The position numbers and the translations under genes are program-made. From assembly GCA_016858145.1 (NCBI GenBank), contig JAEHOE010000001.1:3286001-3350000 (forward strand): a stretch of DNA of 64,000 nucleotides, read 5' to 3'. This document shows positions 28,154-38,287 of the stretch, one piece after another (positions within the stretch are counted from its first letter, which is position 1; each line of letters begins with the position of its first letter). The notes under the pieces were generated by a model. The model made no database searches. It was not told the DNA's origin and saw only the letters and a list, made by a program, of their open reading frames with translations. This DNA is from Edaphochlamys debaryana (Eukaryota > Chlorophyta > Chlorophyceae > Chlamydomonadales).

Positions 28154-28681
28154 ATGGCTTCAATCACCGCTTCCGACTTCCACGCTGTTACCGGCAGCAC
28201 CCCGAGGAGGATGAGCGCCGTAGTCCTGGCGGCCGTGGGAGCTGGTACAGCCCTGGGCACCTACGCATACCTGAATTGGCAGACCACCAGTCGTCCGTCG
28301 AGCTCCCGGAATTGCCTGGCTGCTGAGCCCGCGGCCGGTCTTCGTGCACCACACGACCAAGTGAAGACGGAGAACAGCTCCTACACCTGGTTCTCCTGGG
28401 GTTCGAGCCAGGTGCGGCGCTTGCCTGGAAGCAGTCCCGACCGTAGCATCGCGCGGACCACACACCCATTCCCTGTGGTTCCCCCCGCTCAGGCCGGGTG
28501 CCTCGCGTCCTCCGCCCCACTGGTGCAGCAGCTCGAGGCGGCACCCACAAGGATGGCCGACACGAAGGTTCCGACTGCTGGACTACCCGCTCGCCGCCTG
28601 AGCGCTGCGGGGAGCGTGCCGCTCCCTCTTAACGGCCTCCACCCGTGCTGCGTCCTGTGCGGCCTCGGCCAGTGCATTTAG
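28154..28681 (+). CDS. Hypothetical 175-residue protein with N-terminal hydrophobic segment
   Basis: A single uninterrupted frame from ATG to TAG. It begins MASITASDFHAVTG and has one hydrophobic stretch (SAVVLAAVGAGTALGTYAYL, about residues 21-40), followed by a Ser/Pro/Ala-rich tail with a late CCVLCGLGQC cluster. I recognise no family. Its place just after a divergent promoter and the TGTAA at 29493-29497 fit a short gene with a long 3' UTR, as is common in green algae. Chance opening in GC-rich DNA is the alternative. Confidence 0.4.
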   Translation: MASITASDFHAVTGSTPRRMSAVVLAAVGAGTALGTYAYLNWQTTSRPSSSRNCLAAEPAAGLRAPHDQVKTENSSYTWFSWGSSQVRRLPGSSPDRSIARTTHPFPVVPPAQAGCLASSAPLVQQLEAAPTRMADTKVPTAGLPARRLSAAGSVPLPLNGLHPCCVLCGLGQCI

Positions 28682-29819
28682 TCTGGCGGGCGAAGGCGAG
28701 ATAGCTCGCCCAAGAATTGTGCGGCCATACACAGGGGATTGCATGGCAAGGTGTGGGGAGGCCTCGGAGAGAGGCAACCGTTACCCATTTGGCATGCACC
28801 ATGGGCACTGGCCGGATGCTGAGGGGTTAGGCGGCAGGGTCTGTAGGGAAGGTGCGCCTCCCGGGGTTTTGAAAGGTCAAAGCCGTGTCAACGCTGGAAA
28901 GTGTACTCAGGATTGCAGGATGGCGTGCTTGTGTTGGTGGGGTCGCAGCGTTTGTGAGCAGGACGCTACGGGCAGGAAGGGCAATTTCCAATCCCCAGCG
29001 TTGATTGGGCAGGCATTATATCTTCGCGCATGCAATTGTGAAACGTGTACATGTAGGTGTTCCGTAGACGGCGGCTTACTGGGTGGTTACAGGCTTAAGG
29101 GGTTTGGGTCCAAGCAAGCATGTTGGGCCGGCCGGCGGGCAGGGCTTGAGGCAGCCAGTAGTGTGCAAAGCAGCGGCCCATATTGGGCAATTCATAGTGC
29201 TTTGCAGTCTAGCGTTGTGTCTCGATATGGTAGCCCCTTACAAGCAGTTGCAGTTAAAAGTGCTCGTGGGCAATCTGGGCATTGGCTGGGGAGGTGGACA
29301 GGGATGAGGGGGGAAGGGGAACCTGGGGGCAACCTCAGGGGGCAACCTCCCGGTGGTGGCCTGCCCCTTGGCGACAAGCCTATGGCGGTCGAGTATGTAT
29401 TCAAGGCACGGTTGTTTGGGTGGCTCGCTGTACACTTAAAGGTTTCTGGTGCGCCTGGGTGAGGACAGGACTCTGGCGGTGCGTCGTCAAGTTGTAAATC
29501 CTGTCATGCCTTGGTACCGCCCTGTATTGCCCCTGGCGCACTGCGCCGACTCACGCTGCAGTTAAACGAGAGTCGTGGTCTTTCATGTTGCAATATATCC
29601 GGTGCGTGCGCGGGGGGCCCCCACGACACTCGGGAGCGGGCCGGGAGAGTGCCGGAACGTGCGGGCGTGTGCGGGGAAGCCGGCGAGGGGAGAAACCCGC
29701 CCTGACCATGGATCTCCCCCGACAGGCCCTACAACCACAGTGAGGTCCTGCTGCTTCATACTTCGCATAAAGCTAATTCCCCCGAGCGAGCAAATGCACA
29801 CCCCGTTGGGCCCGCCGAC
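28682..29819. other. Probable 3' UTR of the small ORF and promoter of the SET gene
   Basis: TGTAA at 29493-29497 is a candidate poly(A) signal for the upstream small ORF. A 247-codon open frame at 28719-29462 has no domain and no splice partner, so I do not call it a gene. Confidence 0.4.
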
Positions 29820-32091
29820 ATGCGGAGCCATCGTTGCTTGCGACCTAACCCAACGCGTCAGCCATGGTTACGGGTTCCTCGGCGCACACCGAGATGTATT
29901 GCTGAGCGTTCAGCAACCGTAGAGCTGTTCGACGAGCTTGCGCGCGAACACTGCTCGCACACGCGCATCGCAGGCGGGCAATTTGCACAGGGCGGCCTGG
30001 GCTGGCGTCTGGCGAACGATCAGCCCTCAAGCTACACAGAGGAAGCCTGGAAGCTTCTGCGCGTGCCACTCTGGCTATGCCTTTCAGCGGATTTGCCGGG
30101 GGCCAGCCCCCCCGCCCAGGCCTCCCCAGCCCTAACGGCTGTGTGGGGCTCCGACGAGCCCTGGGAAGTGAAGCTGGCGGCGGCCCTCCTGTGGGCCACA
30201 CACCCGCGGGATAAGGCTTGTGACGAAGCCACCACTCCAAGATCCGGAGCTAGCAGCCGGGGGGCTTCCTCAGGTCGCCCCCTCGCCAAGTTCTTCAGGT
30301 TCTGGCGCCGCTATGCCCCGCTGCTGCCCAGCGCCCGGCAGTTGACCACGCTGCTGTTCCTGACTCCCGAACAGCTATCGGAGCTGCAGGTACGTCGGGG
30401 GTCGGTGTTAGAGGGCACGAGCCGTCGCTGCCAAGCCCAGCGGCCCGTCGTCCGACCCGATCCTCCTGGGAAGGTTAGGGAGGGCTGGGAGGCCCTCCGG
30501 TGCCAGGTGACAGAATACACCCTGGCCAGCCAGTCCGTGCAGTGAAGGGCCTGCTGCCCTGCAGGACCCTGAACTGGCCGCCGAGGCCCGCGCCTGGCAG
30601 CAGGCCGTGTTTGGGGCGTACGACCGATGGATTGACACTCCGGCCTTCCGGGCGGAGGCGGGCGACACGTCGCTTGCTGACTGGCTGGCAGCGGTGGGGG
30701 CGGTGGAGAGCCGAGCGTTCGGGTTCCGGGTGAGGCCAAGTGGGGTGAGGCAAGTGGTGTACAGCACGCAAGGCCTGGGGGTGTCCTGAGCGACCTGGCT
30801 GAGTGGCTCCCTGGGATGCCGAGTGCAGACGACCAGCTCATACCGGTTAGCGACAAGATGTGGTGACTGATGCCCTCCCGCCCCAGGCCCCAGATGGCAG
30901 TGAGCTCCGCGCCTACGTGCCCTTCTTCTGCTGCGCCAACCATAGCCCCGCGGCGCCCACCATGCACCTGCTGAGCCTGGAGCCGCCGGAGACGGAAGCG
31001 GCGGCGGCGGGGTCTGCTGGGCCCGAGGGACCGGGGCCCCAGCACCCAGGGGCGCCAGAAAGCGGGGATCAGGGGTGGGAGCCCAGCGCCGACATGGTGG
31101 CTCTGCGGCTGGCCCCCGGCGAGGAGGGGCAGCTCTTCATAGACTATGGCAAGAAGGACACCAGGTGCGGTGGTCGTTCGCACTCGTGCTGCTGTGTGGT
31201 CCGGGCCCAGGAGACAGGGCGCAAGTGCTGCTAGTGTAAGGGATAACTTGGCGTCGATTGCGTCTGCCCGCCGGCGCCAGAGGACCTCGCTCCCGCTTGC
31301 CTACTTACCGCCACGGCTGCACCGGTGTCCCCATGCAGGGCGCTGGTAAGCCAGTACGGCTTTGTGCTGTACGGCAACCCCTACGACCGGCTGGACTGGG
31401 GCGGAGGTCGGCACGGGCCCATGCGCCGAGACTGGGTTCATGCGGCGGCGGAGAGGCTCGCTGCGGCCCTGGAAACCAACCCTGAGGAGCTCGCGGCAGC
31501 CCCCAAGCAAGGGCTTGACCCAGGGCAGCCGGGCGGAGCGGCGGCGTGGAGACACCCATGGCCAGGAGGCGCAGCGGCTGCTCGTGTGCGGCTGCGCAAC
31601 GCCGCCGCCAGCGTCGTCTCAGCTTGCGGCTGGAGGTGAGGCGGCAAGGGGGTGGGTGGGCGATGATCATGCGGGCGTCAACTTACCTCGCTGCCGTGGA
31701 CCAGTCGTCAGGTCCCCTCTTCCCTGCTGGTCCTATCCCCCGCAGGAGCCTCAAGGAGCGGCGGGACGTGACCCCCGCCACGGAGCTCGCTGCCATCACC
31801 GCCCTGACGGCCTGGTCAGAGCGGGAGCTGCGGTCCTTCCCCACCTCGCCTGAACAGGACCAGACGCTACTGGACGGACAGCACCAGCAGTGTGCAGGGG
31901 CGCTCGAGGGGAGAGTGGGGGAGGCGCGCCCGGTCTGCCACGAGGCTGAGGGGCGCCTGGCTGAGGCGGTGGGGCAGAGCTCCAGCCGCTTGCGGCTGGC
32001 CATCGAGTACCGCTTGGAGCGCAAGCTGCTGCTGAGGGCTGCGCTGGAGCTCGTGGGGGAACTGCGGAGAGAGCTGCTGGGGGCCGGCTAA
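29820..32091 (+). CDS. SET-domain protein, Rubisco-LSMT-like lysine methyltransferase family
   Basis: Five exons (29820-30389, 30565-30729, 30887-31164, 31339-31635, 31746-32091) encode 551 residues. LLRVPLWLCLS matches the early SET strand. AVESRAF is the mid-SET helix. YVPFFCCANHSP carries the substrate/AdoMet NH motif, and FIDYGKKDTRALVSQYGFVL matches the terminal YG..S..L..YGF motif. The last exon (from about residue 440) resembles the LSMT substrate-binding helical domain and ends RLRLAIEYRLERKLLLRAALE. Relatives methylate lysines of Rubisco, aldolases, ribosomal proteins or histones. The substrate here is unknown. The residue four before NH, often Asp in DxxNH, is Cys. The first ATG in frame was chosen; a start further upstream is not excluded. 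Confidence 0.75.
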
Positions 32092-33052
32092 GGCGCCTTC
32101 CCGGGGGATGTCGACAGGGGTTTGGTGGGGGCGGCAGCGGGGGCGGGAGGGTGGGCGGGAGGCGGGGGCCTGGCGGGGAGCGGGGCCGGGGTCTTGGAGG
32201 GAGGCTGGGCGGGACTCTGAAGGGGGCTGGAGGGAGGCTGGGCGGGAGCGGGGCCGGGGGCTGGGCGGGAGGTTTGGCGGGAGGTTTCGCGGGCGCTGCG
32301 GAGGCGCGTCTCGGACACGTTTCGGTTGCGCAGCATCCACAAGCGGTTGGCCCCGATTCCCCCGATTCCTTTTTGAGCCCGGCTCGCGAGCTCCGAGGCC
32401 ACAACTCTCTCGCTTTAACACATCCCACTCGCCCACTCGCCTACTCACAAGCACTCGCAACTCCATTTCCGATAGCTCCGCCAAAAGTACGTCCGGGCCT
32501 GCGATTACTCCGCCTCCACGCGCCACAACTCCCCCACGCGCCCGGTTTGCTCGCGCTCGGTGGCCTCACGAGGCTAGTTAGTGGACAAGGGAGAGCCGCA
32601 ACGCACGCGTGGCCTCGCGGGACTCGGTCTCGCGCAGCAGGCCTCCGACGTGACCGTATCTGACAGGCCTCGGTAGTCGGCCGTGGGGACATTGGGATAC
32701 GTCGCGTGGCTGGACAAGGAGCTTGGTTCGTGCGCGCCACGCATGGTGCGAGGCGCTTTCGCGAGCCCAGCGCTCTGCCAGTGACACGAGCTCCGCCCGG
32801 TGAGAGGAGACCCATTGCATTATCCAAGGCAGGCCGTCTGTGCTGTGCTGCTGGCGGGGCTTCAGCGTTCGTGCCTGAGGCGCGTGCCATCCGGGAATCC
32901 CCCCACGCAGGTCCCGTCAGATATCTCGTAATCCCCGGACCAGGACCCTGCTGGCAGCAGCACAGACACAGGTGTCGGAGCGGTGTCAGTGCAGCACCAG
33001 GACCTGCTTGGTCGCACAGTCTATCACGTGGGAGTCTTGAGCTCGTGCCACC
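32092..33052. other. SET gene 3' flank and promoter of the small membrane protein
   Basis: The left part is G-rich repeat (see 32140-32290). The remainder shows no supported gene or RNA. Confidence 0.4.
32140..32290. repeat. G-rich imperfect tandem repeat
   Basis: Variants of GGGAGGCTGGGCGGGA recur several times directly after the SET gene stop codon. One 20-base unit beginning TGGAGGGAGG occurs near 32194 and again near 32228. Runs of three to five G could form G-quadruplexes in the 3' UTR. Confidence 0.6.
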
Positions 33053-33614
33053 ATGACAGACGGGCAGACGCTCGGCCTGGCCCTAAACGGCACGGCCAAG
33101 TGGGTCGCCATTGGCCTTCTGATCGGCTACCTCTGTGGCAAGATGTAAGTGGGGGACAAGGGGGCTGGCTGGGCTGGCTGGCCGCTACGCAGAGCTGCGG
33201 CGTAATGCTCTGTCTGGGACCAGAGCGGTGTAATTAGCCCTTGTTAGCACCTCTTCTGATGCCCCCTCGTCCCTTTCAACCCCCTGCCGCCACAGCATCA
33301 CGGCCTTCCTATGCTACAAGGGCGTCCGCTGGTGGTGGCTGCGCCGTAAGGCACGGCTGGCGGAGCGGCGGGCTGGAGGGACGGGTGGGGATGCTGCGGC
33401 GGAGCCCCTGCTGTCCGGTCCGGACGCAGAGGGGGGGGCGCTCGGAGATGGACACGAGGCAAACGGGGCCTACGCAGGACCCTTGGGAGCGGCGGAGGAG
33501 GCCAAGGTGCTAGTGGTCGTGGGGGTGACGCCCCCTGAGGATGCGGAGGGTGCGGAGCAGGGTGCAGGGAGTGACAAGGAGGCTGGAGGCAACCCTCCTA
33601 ATGCCAGCACATAG
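33053..33614 (+). CDS. Small single-pass membrane protein, function unknown
   Basis: Two exons (33053-33144 and 33296-33614; donor GTAAGT, acceptor CACAG) encode about 136 residues. Residues near 16-42 form one hydrophobic span (WVAIGLLIGYLCGKIITAFL), followed by a basic Trp-rich juxtamembrane patch (RWWWLRRKAR). The tail is acidic and Gly/Ala rich with no known domain. The positive-inside rule puts the long C-terminal tail in the cytosol or stroma. TGTAA at 34076-34080 is a likely poly(A) signal. Confidence 0.6.
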
Positions 33615-34650
33615 GTGCAGTCGCCGCAGCGGCGCGGGTTACCACTCAACATGGTACCCGGCATGTGCAGGTAGCGCTCGGTGCTCTACCAGAACTTGTG
33701 CGGTTGCCCTCACTCCTTTGCGAGTGTTCACTCCTGGCGGGGTCCTAGTCCTTGAGCGTCATGCAGCAGCTCCAAGGACAACCTCGTAAGCTCTGGGGGC
33801 AATGCACCATGCACTGATGCAGGATGATGCATGCGTATGTCAAGCACTGAAGGGTTGATGTGCGCCCGGTCCTTTTGGTTGAGAAGGCCACACGAAACAG
33901 GCGAAACAGGCAGGTCGCAAATGCGCATGCGGACCGCTGCTTTTGGGTGGTGTATGCGTGTCGTAGATCCTTGATGAAGAGGAGTTGAGGTGTAGGTAGG
34001 CCTCTGTTGTTGGTGACGGGCAGTGCAGGGCAGTGTGTAGACCGTATCTTCCGACCATTTGGCTTCGCAGCCAGTTGTAACCTTGCAATGACGGGATCTC
34101 AAGTAGCTGTTACATGATCTGGCATGGCATGCCGACTGTCTGCCTGCATGAGTAGAAGCCCATCACGTCCAGCCTCTACATGTAATGATCAATGCCTAGA
34201 AGTGGCCGGGCACAGCAAGCCCAAACCCCCACTCCAATGAAGCGCAGCTGCGGATGCCCAGCCTTCAACGGCTACCGCCGCTCGAGTGGTGCCAGTGGCA
34301 ACCGAGGGCACTGGCCCTGACACTGATCTACGATCCGACCTGTGTTTCGGGGACCACCAGCGCTTGCCCTGTCTGTCATGCAGCTGCCCGCTTCCCTCTT
34401 TGCCCCCACCCCACGCCAAAATCTGCGTGCCGGCACACAGCCCTGGCTGTGCTCAGCGCGCACTCCGCCGCCGCTAACTCCTTCATGCGGCCATCAATTA
34501 CCGTCTCATCCTACAAGCCCCACGCCCGCGCCTCGCGGTTAAGCCTCCTGTCCAGCCCTCCAGGGAGCGCTACGGGCGTGCCTCACAAAGCACGATGCAG
34601 GCGGCCCGTCTCTAGTCCCAGCATCGCCTTGCAACAAGACCACTTCCGCC
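33615..34650. other. Convergent 3' UTRs, small membrane protein and CDC45
   Basis: The plus-strand TGTAA at 34076-34080 and the minus-strand TGTAA (TTACA at 34110-34114) face each other about 30 bases apart, so the transcripts should end at nearly the same place. No gene is seen. Confidence 0.5.
34110..34114 (-). promoter_or_regulatory. Candidate TGTAA poly(A) signal, CDC45
   Basis: TTACA on the plus strand, about 540 bases beyond the CDC45 stop and facing the TGTAA of the convergent membrane-protein gene. Confidence 0.5.
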
Positions 34651-37600
34651 TCACGCCGCGCCCACCTCCACCTGCGCCGCCGCCGCCGCCACCTGCGCCG
34701 CCGCCGCCTGCACCTCCTGCTGCATCTGCTGCTTGACCCCGTAGTCTCCCACCACCTCCTGCAGCTTGGACAGGAAGCCCGCCACGTCCTCCTTGCGCAT
34801 GTAGAAGGTGGTGTTGTCGAAGGCCGACTTCATGCACAGGATGTTGAGCGCCGACACCGTCTCCAGGAAGGGCCGGGCGAAGGGGTTGTTCTGCGTGTTA
34901 GGCAAGGCATTGAGCAGAGGGGACCGTTAGCAAGGGGGCCGGGAAGCAGGGGCGTGGTAGTTGAGCAGCAAGCAGCACAAGGCATATAGAGGTCGTGCGA
35001 CAGGAAGCAGGGACACAGAGCTACGGGGCCGCAGCAGCGCACCTGCAGCCCCTTGCCCGAGATGTGCTTGGCCTGCACCGCCACCACGCAGCACATGCCG
35101 GCCTCGTCGGGCGGCCCCGCCACCACCACGGGCCGCCGCGCGTCTGCTGAGCTGAAGCGGTGGCTGGTGGCGTCGCGCAGGAACAGCGCCATGTACTGCG
35201 GGCACAGAAGAGGCAGGGGACTTGTGAGGCTAGCGAAGGGCTGTCATAGGGTATTCAGTAAGGCCGGGGCCCTCCTGTCGAGAGCTGCGCGGGGAGGCGG
35301 TGGGTCAGCGCAGGGCGCTGGAGGGCGCACCTTGAGGACCGTGGGGTGCGTGAAGCGCGGGTTGGCGACGGCGTTGCTGTCCGCCACGTTGACGAAGCGG
35401 TAGTCGGCGTTGCGGCCGCCCTTCACCTTGTTGGCCGTGATCATCAGCCCGCACTCGCTGGGAAGGGGGGAAGGGGAAAGCGGTAGGTCACTGGAGGGCG
35501 ACGGGTACGGGCCCCGGCGAAGCAGCCCCGGACTCTACCCAGCAGGAGTGCATGTTCCAGCAGCCCGCAGCCCTGAAACCCCGTCATCCCGCCCCGCCTA
35601 GCCACGCGCCACTCACTGCACGACGTCCTGGCAGATCTTCTTGGCCTGCTCGATGCCCCGCTCCACCAGGTGCAGGTTGCGCTGCACGTGCAGCGCGCTC
35701 TGCGCCTCGCTGCGGACAGAAGGCGGGACGACAGGGCATTGGCACGTTAGCCAGGCCGGAATAGGTCCTACAGGAGACCCACATGAAAGGGCCTGCCTAG
35801 AACCCCCACTTGCACTAGCTCCAGACATCATCATGCGTGGCTTAGTTGCGCCTGGGTCCACGGGCACATCCCTTCCTTGCAACCCTGCAGCACCCGGGCC
35901 CTCCCTCCCCGCAAGCCATGAGGAGAAACCCAACATAGCACAACGCTCACTTGAAGGCGTCCCGGTGGGACCGCGCTACGGAGCCGGGCTTGGGGGCCGT
36001 GAGCAGGCCCAGCAGCGCAAAGACCATGTCCGAGGCGGTCACCTCCTCGTGCTTGTAGCGCAGCAGGAAGCTGTTGAGGTGCAGCGAGTCCCACGCGAGC
36101 ATGTGCTGCGGCGCGAAGCGGGGCAGGTTGCTGCGCAGCTGGCCGGGGAACATCTTGGGCAGGCCCTCTGCGGACGAGAAGGGGGGAACGGGTTACTAAG
36201 GAGACATGGCGAGTCGGGTAGAGCATGCAAAGGCCAGCATTCATCCCCCTCACAAAATCCCGAAAAGACATGCCGCGTCACCGGGACCCTGCTCACTGTA
36301 GGCGGTGGCCGCCTGCTTGAGCGGGATGCACATGTAGGTGATGAGGCTGCGCAGGTTGTCCAGGCCCTTCTGCCGCCACGTCTGCAGCCGCGCGGCGACG
36401 TACCCCGTGTACCTGCGAGCGGTGGCCCACAACAAGGCAAGCCCATGTAAAGCCGAAGACGACGGCAAGTGAGCGGCCGTTGGGGGGATCTGGGTCGGCA
36501 CAGGACAGGCACACCGAGGGTCCCAGGCGCACCGCAAGCTCTCCTCGATGCTCCAGTGCCGCAGAAGCGTGAGGCGGAGGTCCTCGTGCGCCTCCACCGC
36601 CACCTTGTGGCGCGGCATCACGAGGATGTTGGAGGGGTCGTCCTGCAGGCGAGAAGCGGGACAGTCAGCATTTCGCATCCAAGCATGTATCAGGAGCAAG
36701 TAGCAGCTCCGCAGCGGCATTGTCGGTGTGGCATGCCAGACTCAAACCCGAAGCCGGTGCTGAAAGTGAACTCACCGGCACCTCGTCCTGGGGGTCCTGC
36801 TGTACGAGAATGTCGTTCGCGAGAGCGTCCCGCCACATGTTGTACTGCTGCTTGCTGATTTGCTGAAAGATGAATTGCTCCGTCAGGCCCACAATGGCGC
36901 ACCTGGGCAGTGGTGATGGCACGGTTTCGGGCAAGGGTTGGGCATTGGGCAAAAGGCGCAGATGCCGAGCCTATCGCCGAAAAGGGCACAGCACACCAGT
37001 GCGGCCCGCCTGGCCGTGCACCCCTCTTGAGCCACCGAACTCACCACACGTGGAAGTTGTCCTCCTGCTGCATCTCCTTGCACAGCGAGTACAGCAGCAG
37101 CGTCGAGGGCTTGCCGAAGCCGTTGCAGGTGCTGTAGTACGCGTCAATCTGGGCTGCACGCTCTCGTCGGAGCGCTGCACGCTCTTCCCGCCCAGGGCCG
37201 ATGCTGCTGCGCTTGGCTGGCCGCCCTGATGGCCCAGCGTCGCCGCTGCCTCTCCGCCGCTTCCTGCCCCCCTGCTCATCCTCATCGTCGCCGCCCCCCT
37301 CCCCGTCGTCCTCAGCCTCCGAGTCGTCCTCCTCAGCCTCCGAGTCGCTGTCCGCAACTGCGGACACAGATTACGTGTTGGAATATGTCACATGTGGAAC
37401 GTGGACGGCTGTTAACCCAACTCCCTTCAGCCCTGGGCCCACCCTCCTTGGCGCCCACCCAGATGCTGGCAAGAATCCATGTCAAGGACAGCGCTATACT
37501 GGCTTGCATCCTCACCGTCAAGGTCCGCCTCGTGGTTGGCCACGGGGATCTCGTCCACGGGCAGGGGGTCGTCCTTATCCACCAGCACGAGCGTGTCCGA

Positions 37601-38287
37601 GTCCTCTCCGTTGTTGTGGCCGTGCCAGACGGGCCGGTGGTTGTCGATGATGACGATGCGGATGTTGTTGGGCAGTTCACACAGGGACCTCACGTCTTCC
37701 GTGGCCCCGCAGTTGACCAGGATGATGGTTTTGAGCTCCTGCATCGGGCAGCGGGAGTGCGCACACGGGAGACAGGTTTTCCAGTCACTGTCGGCGGAGT
37801 GTGGTGTCCGTGTACGTCCCATGCCACACATGAACCTTGCCTCCACGGCCAAGATCAGTTAAGGCGAACCCAGCTACCCGTTCACCTACCTCGGCTTCGC
37901 GTAGAGGCTGGCAGTGGTCCCTGACCTCCTCATAGCACTCCACAGGGATGAGCGTGAAGTGGATGTTCTCACGCTGCAGGAGGTTCTGCGAAGGCCAGGT
38001 CACACCAGGCATAGTGGGCGCTGGGCTGCCACAAGGCAAGTCACAGGCCACCACCTGATGCCCCAACGCTGCGGATTGCCGGGTAACCCAGGAGTGTGCA
38101 CCCGGTGGTCCCCGGGCCTGAGCAGGCGCACCCAAACTGCGGCACGCCTCACCAGCAGTATCTGTGCCGCGCAGACCGAGTCCGCCTCGGTGCAAGCGAC
38201 GAAGCATAAGACGCCCTGGTCCTCGCTGTGCTTTGTATCAAGCTTGACAGCATCGTAGACCTGACCAATGTTGCCTGGCACTATCAT
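34651..38287 (-). CDS. CDC45: DNA replication initiation factor CDC45
   Basis: Twelve exons (38153-38287, 37890-37985, 37516-37738, 37045-37357, 36776-36902, 36533-36642, 36297-36412, 35951-36167, 35617-35709, 35331-35457, 35043-35195, 34651-34890) encode 649 residues, normal for the family. The N-terminal DHH-like part contains LPNNIRIVIIDNHRPVWHGH. The acidic loop is rich in Asp/Glu and followed by a basic KRRRG patch. Further family stretches are DDPSNILVMPRHK, RSLITYMCIPLKQA and KMFPGQLRSNLPRFAPQHML. CDC45 binds MCM2-7 and GINS to form the CMG replicative helicase in the nucleus. The last 25 residues are an Ala/Gln/Val run not typical of the family. TTACA at 34110-34114 supports the 3' end. 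Confidence 0.95.

Noticed and set aside
28719..29462. 247-codon plus-strand open frame
   Set aside because: No domain, lower GC than neighbouring coding exons, lies in the likely 3' UTR of the preceding small ORF and ends just before a TGTAA.
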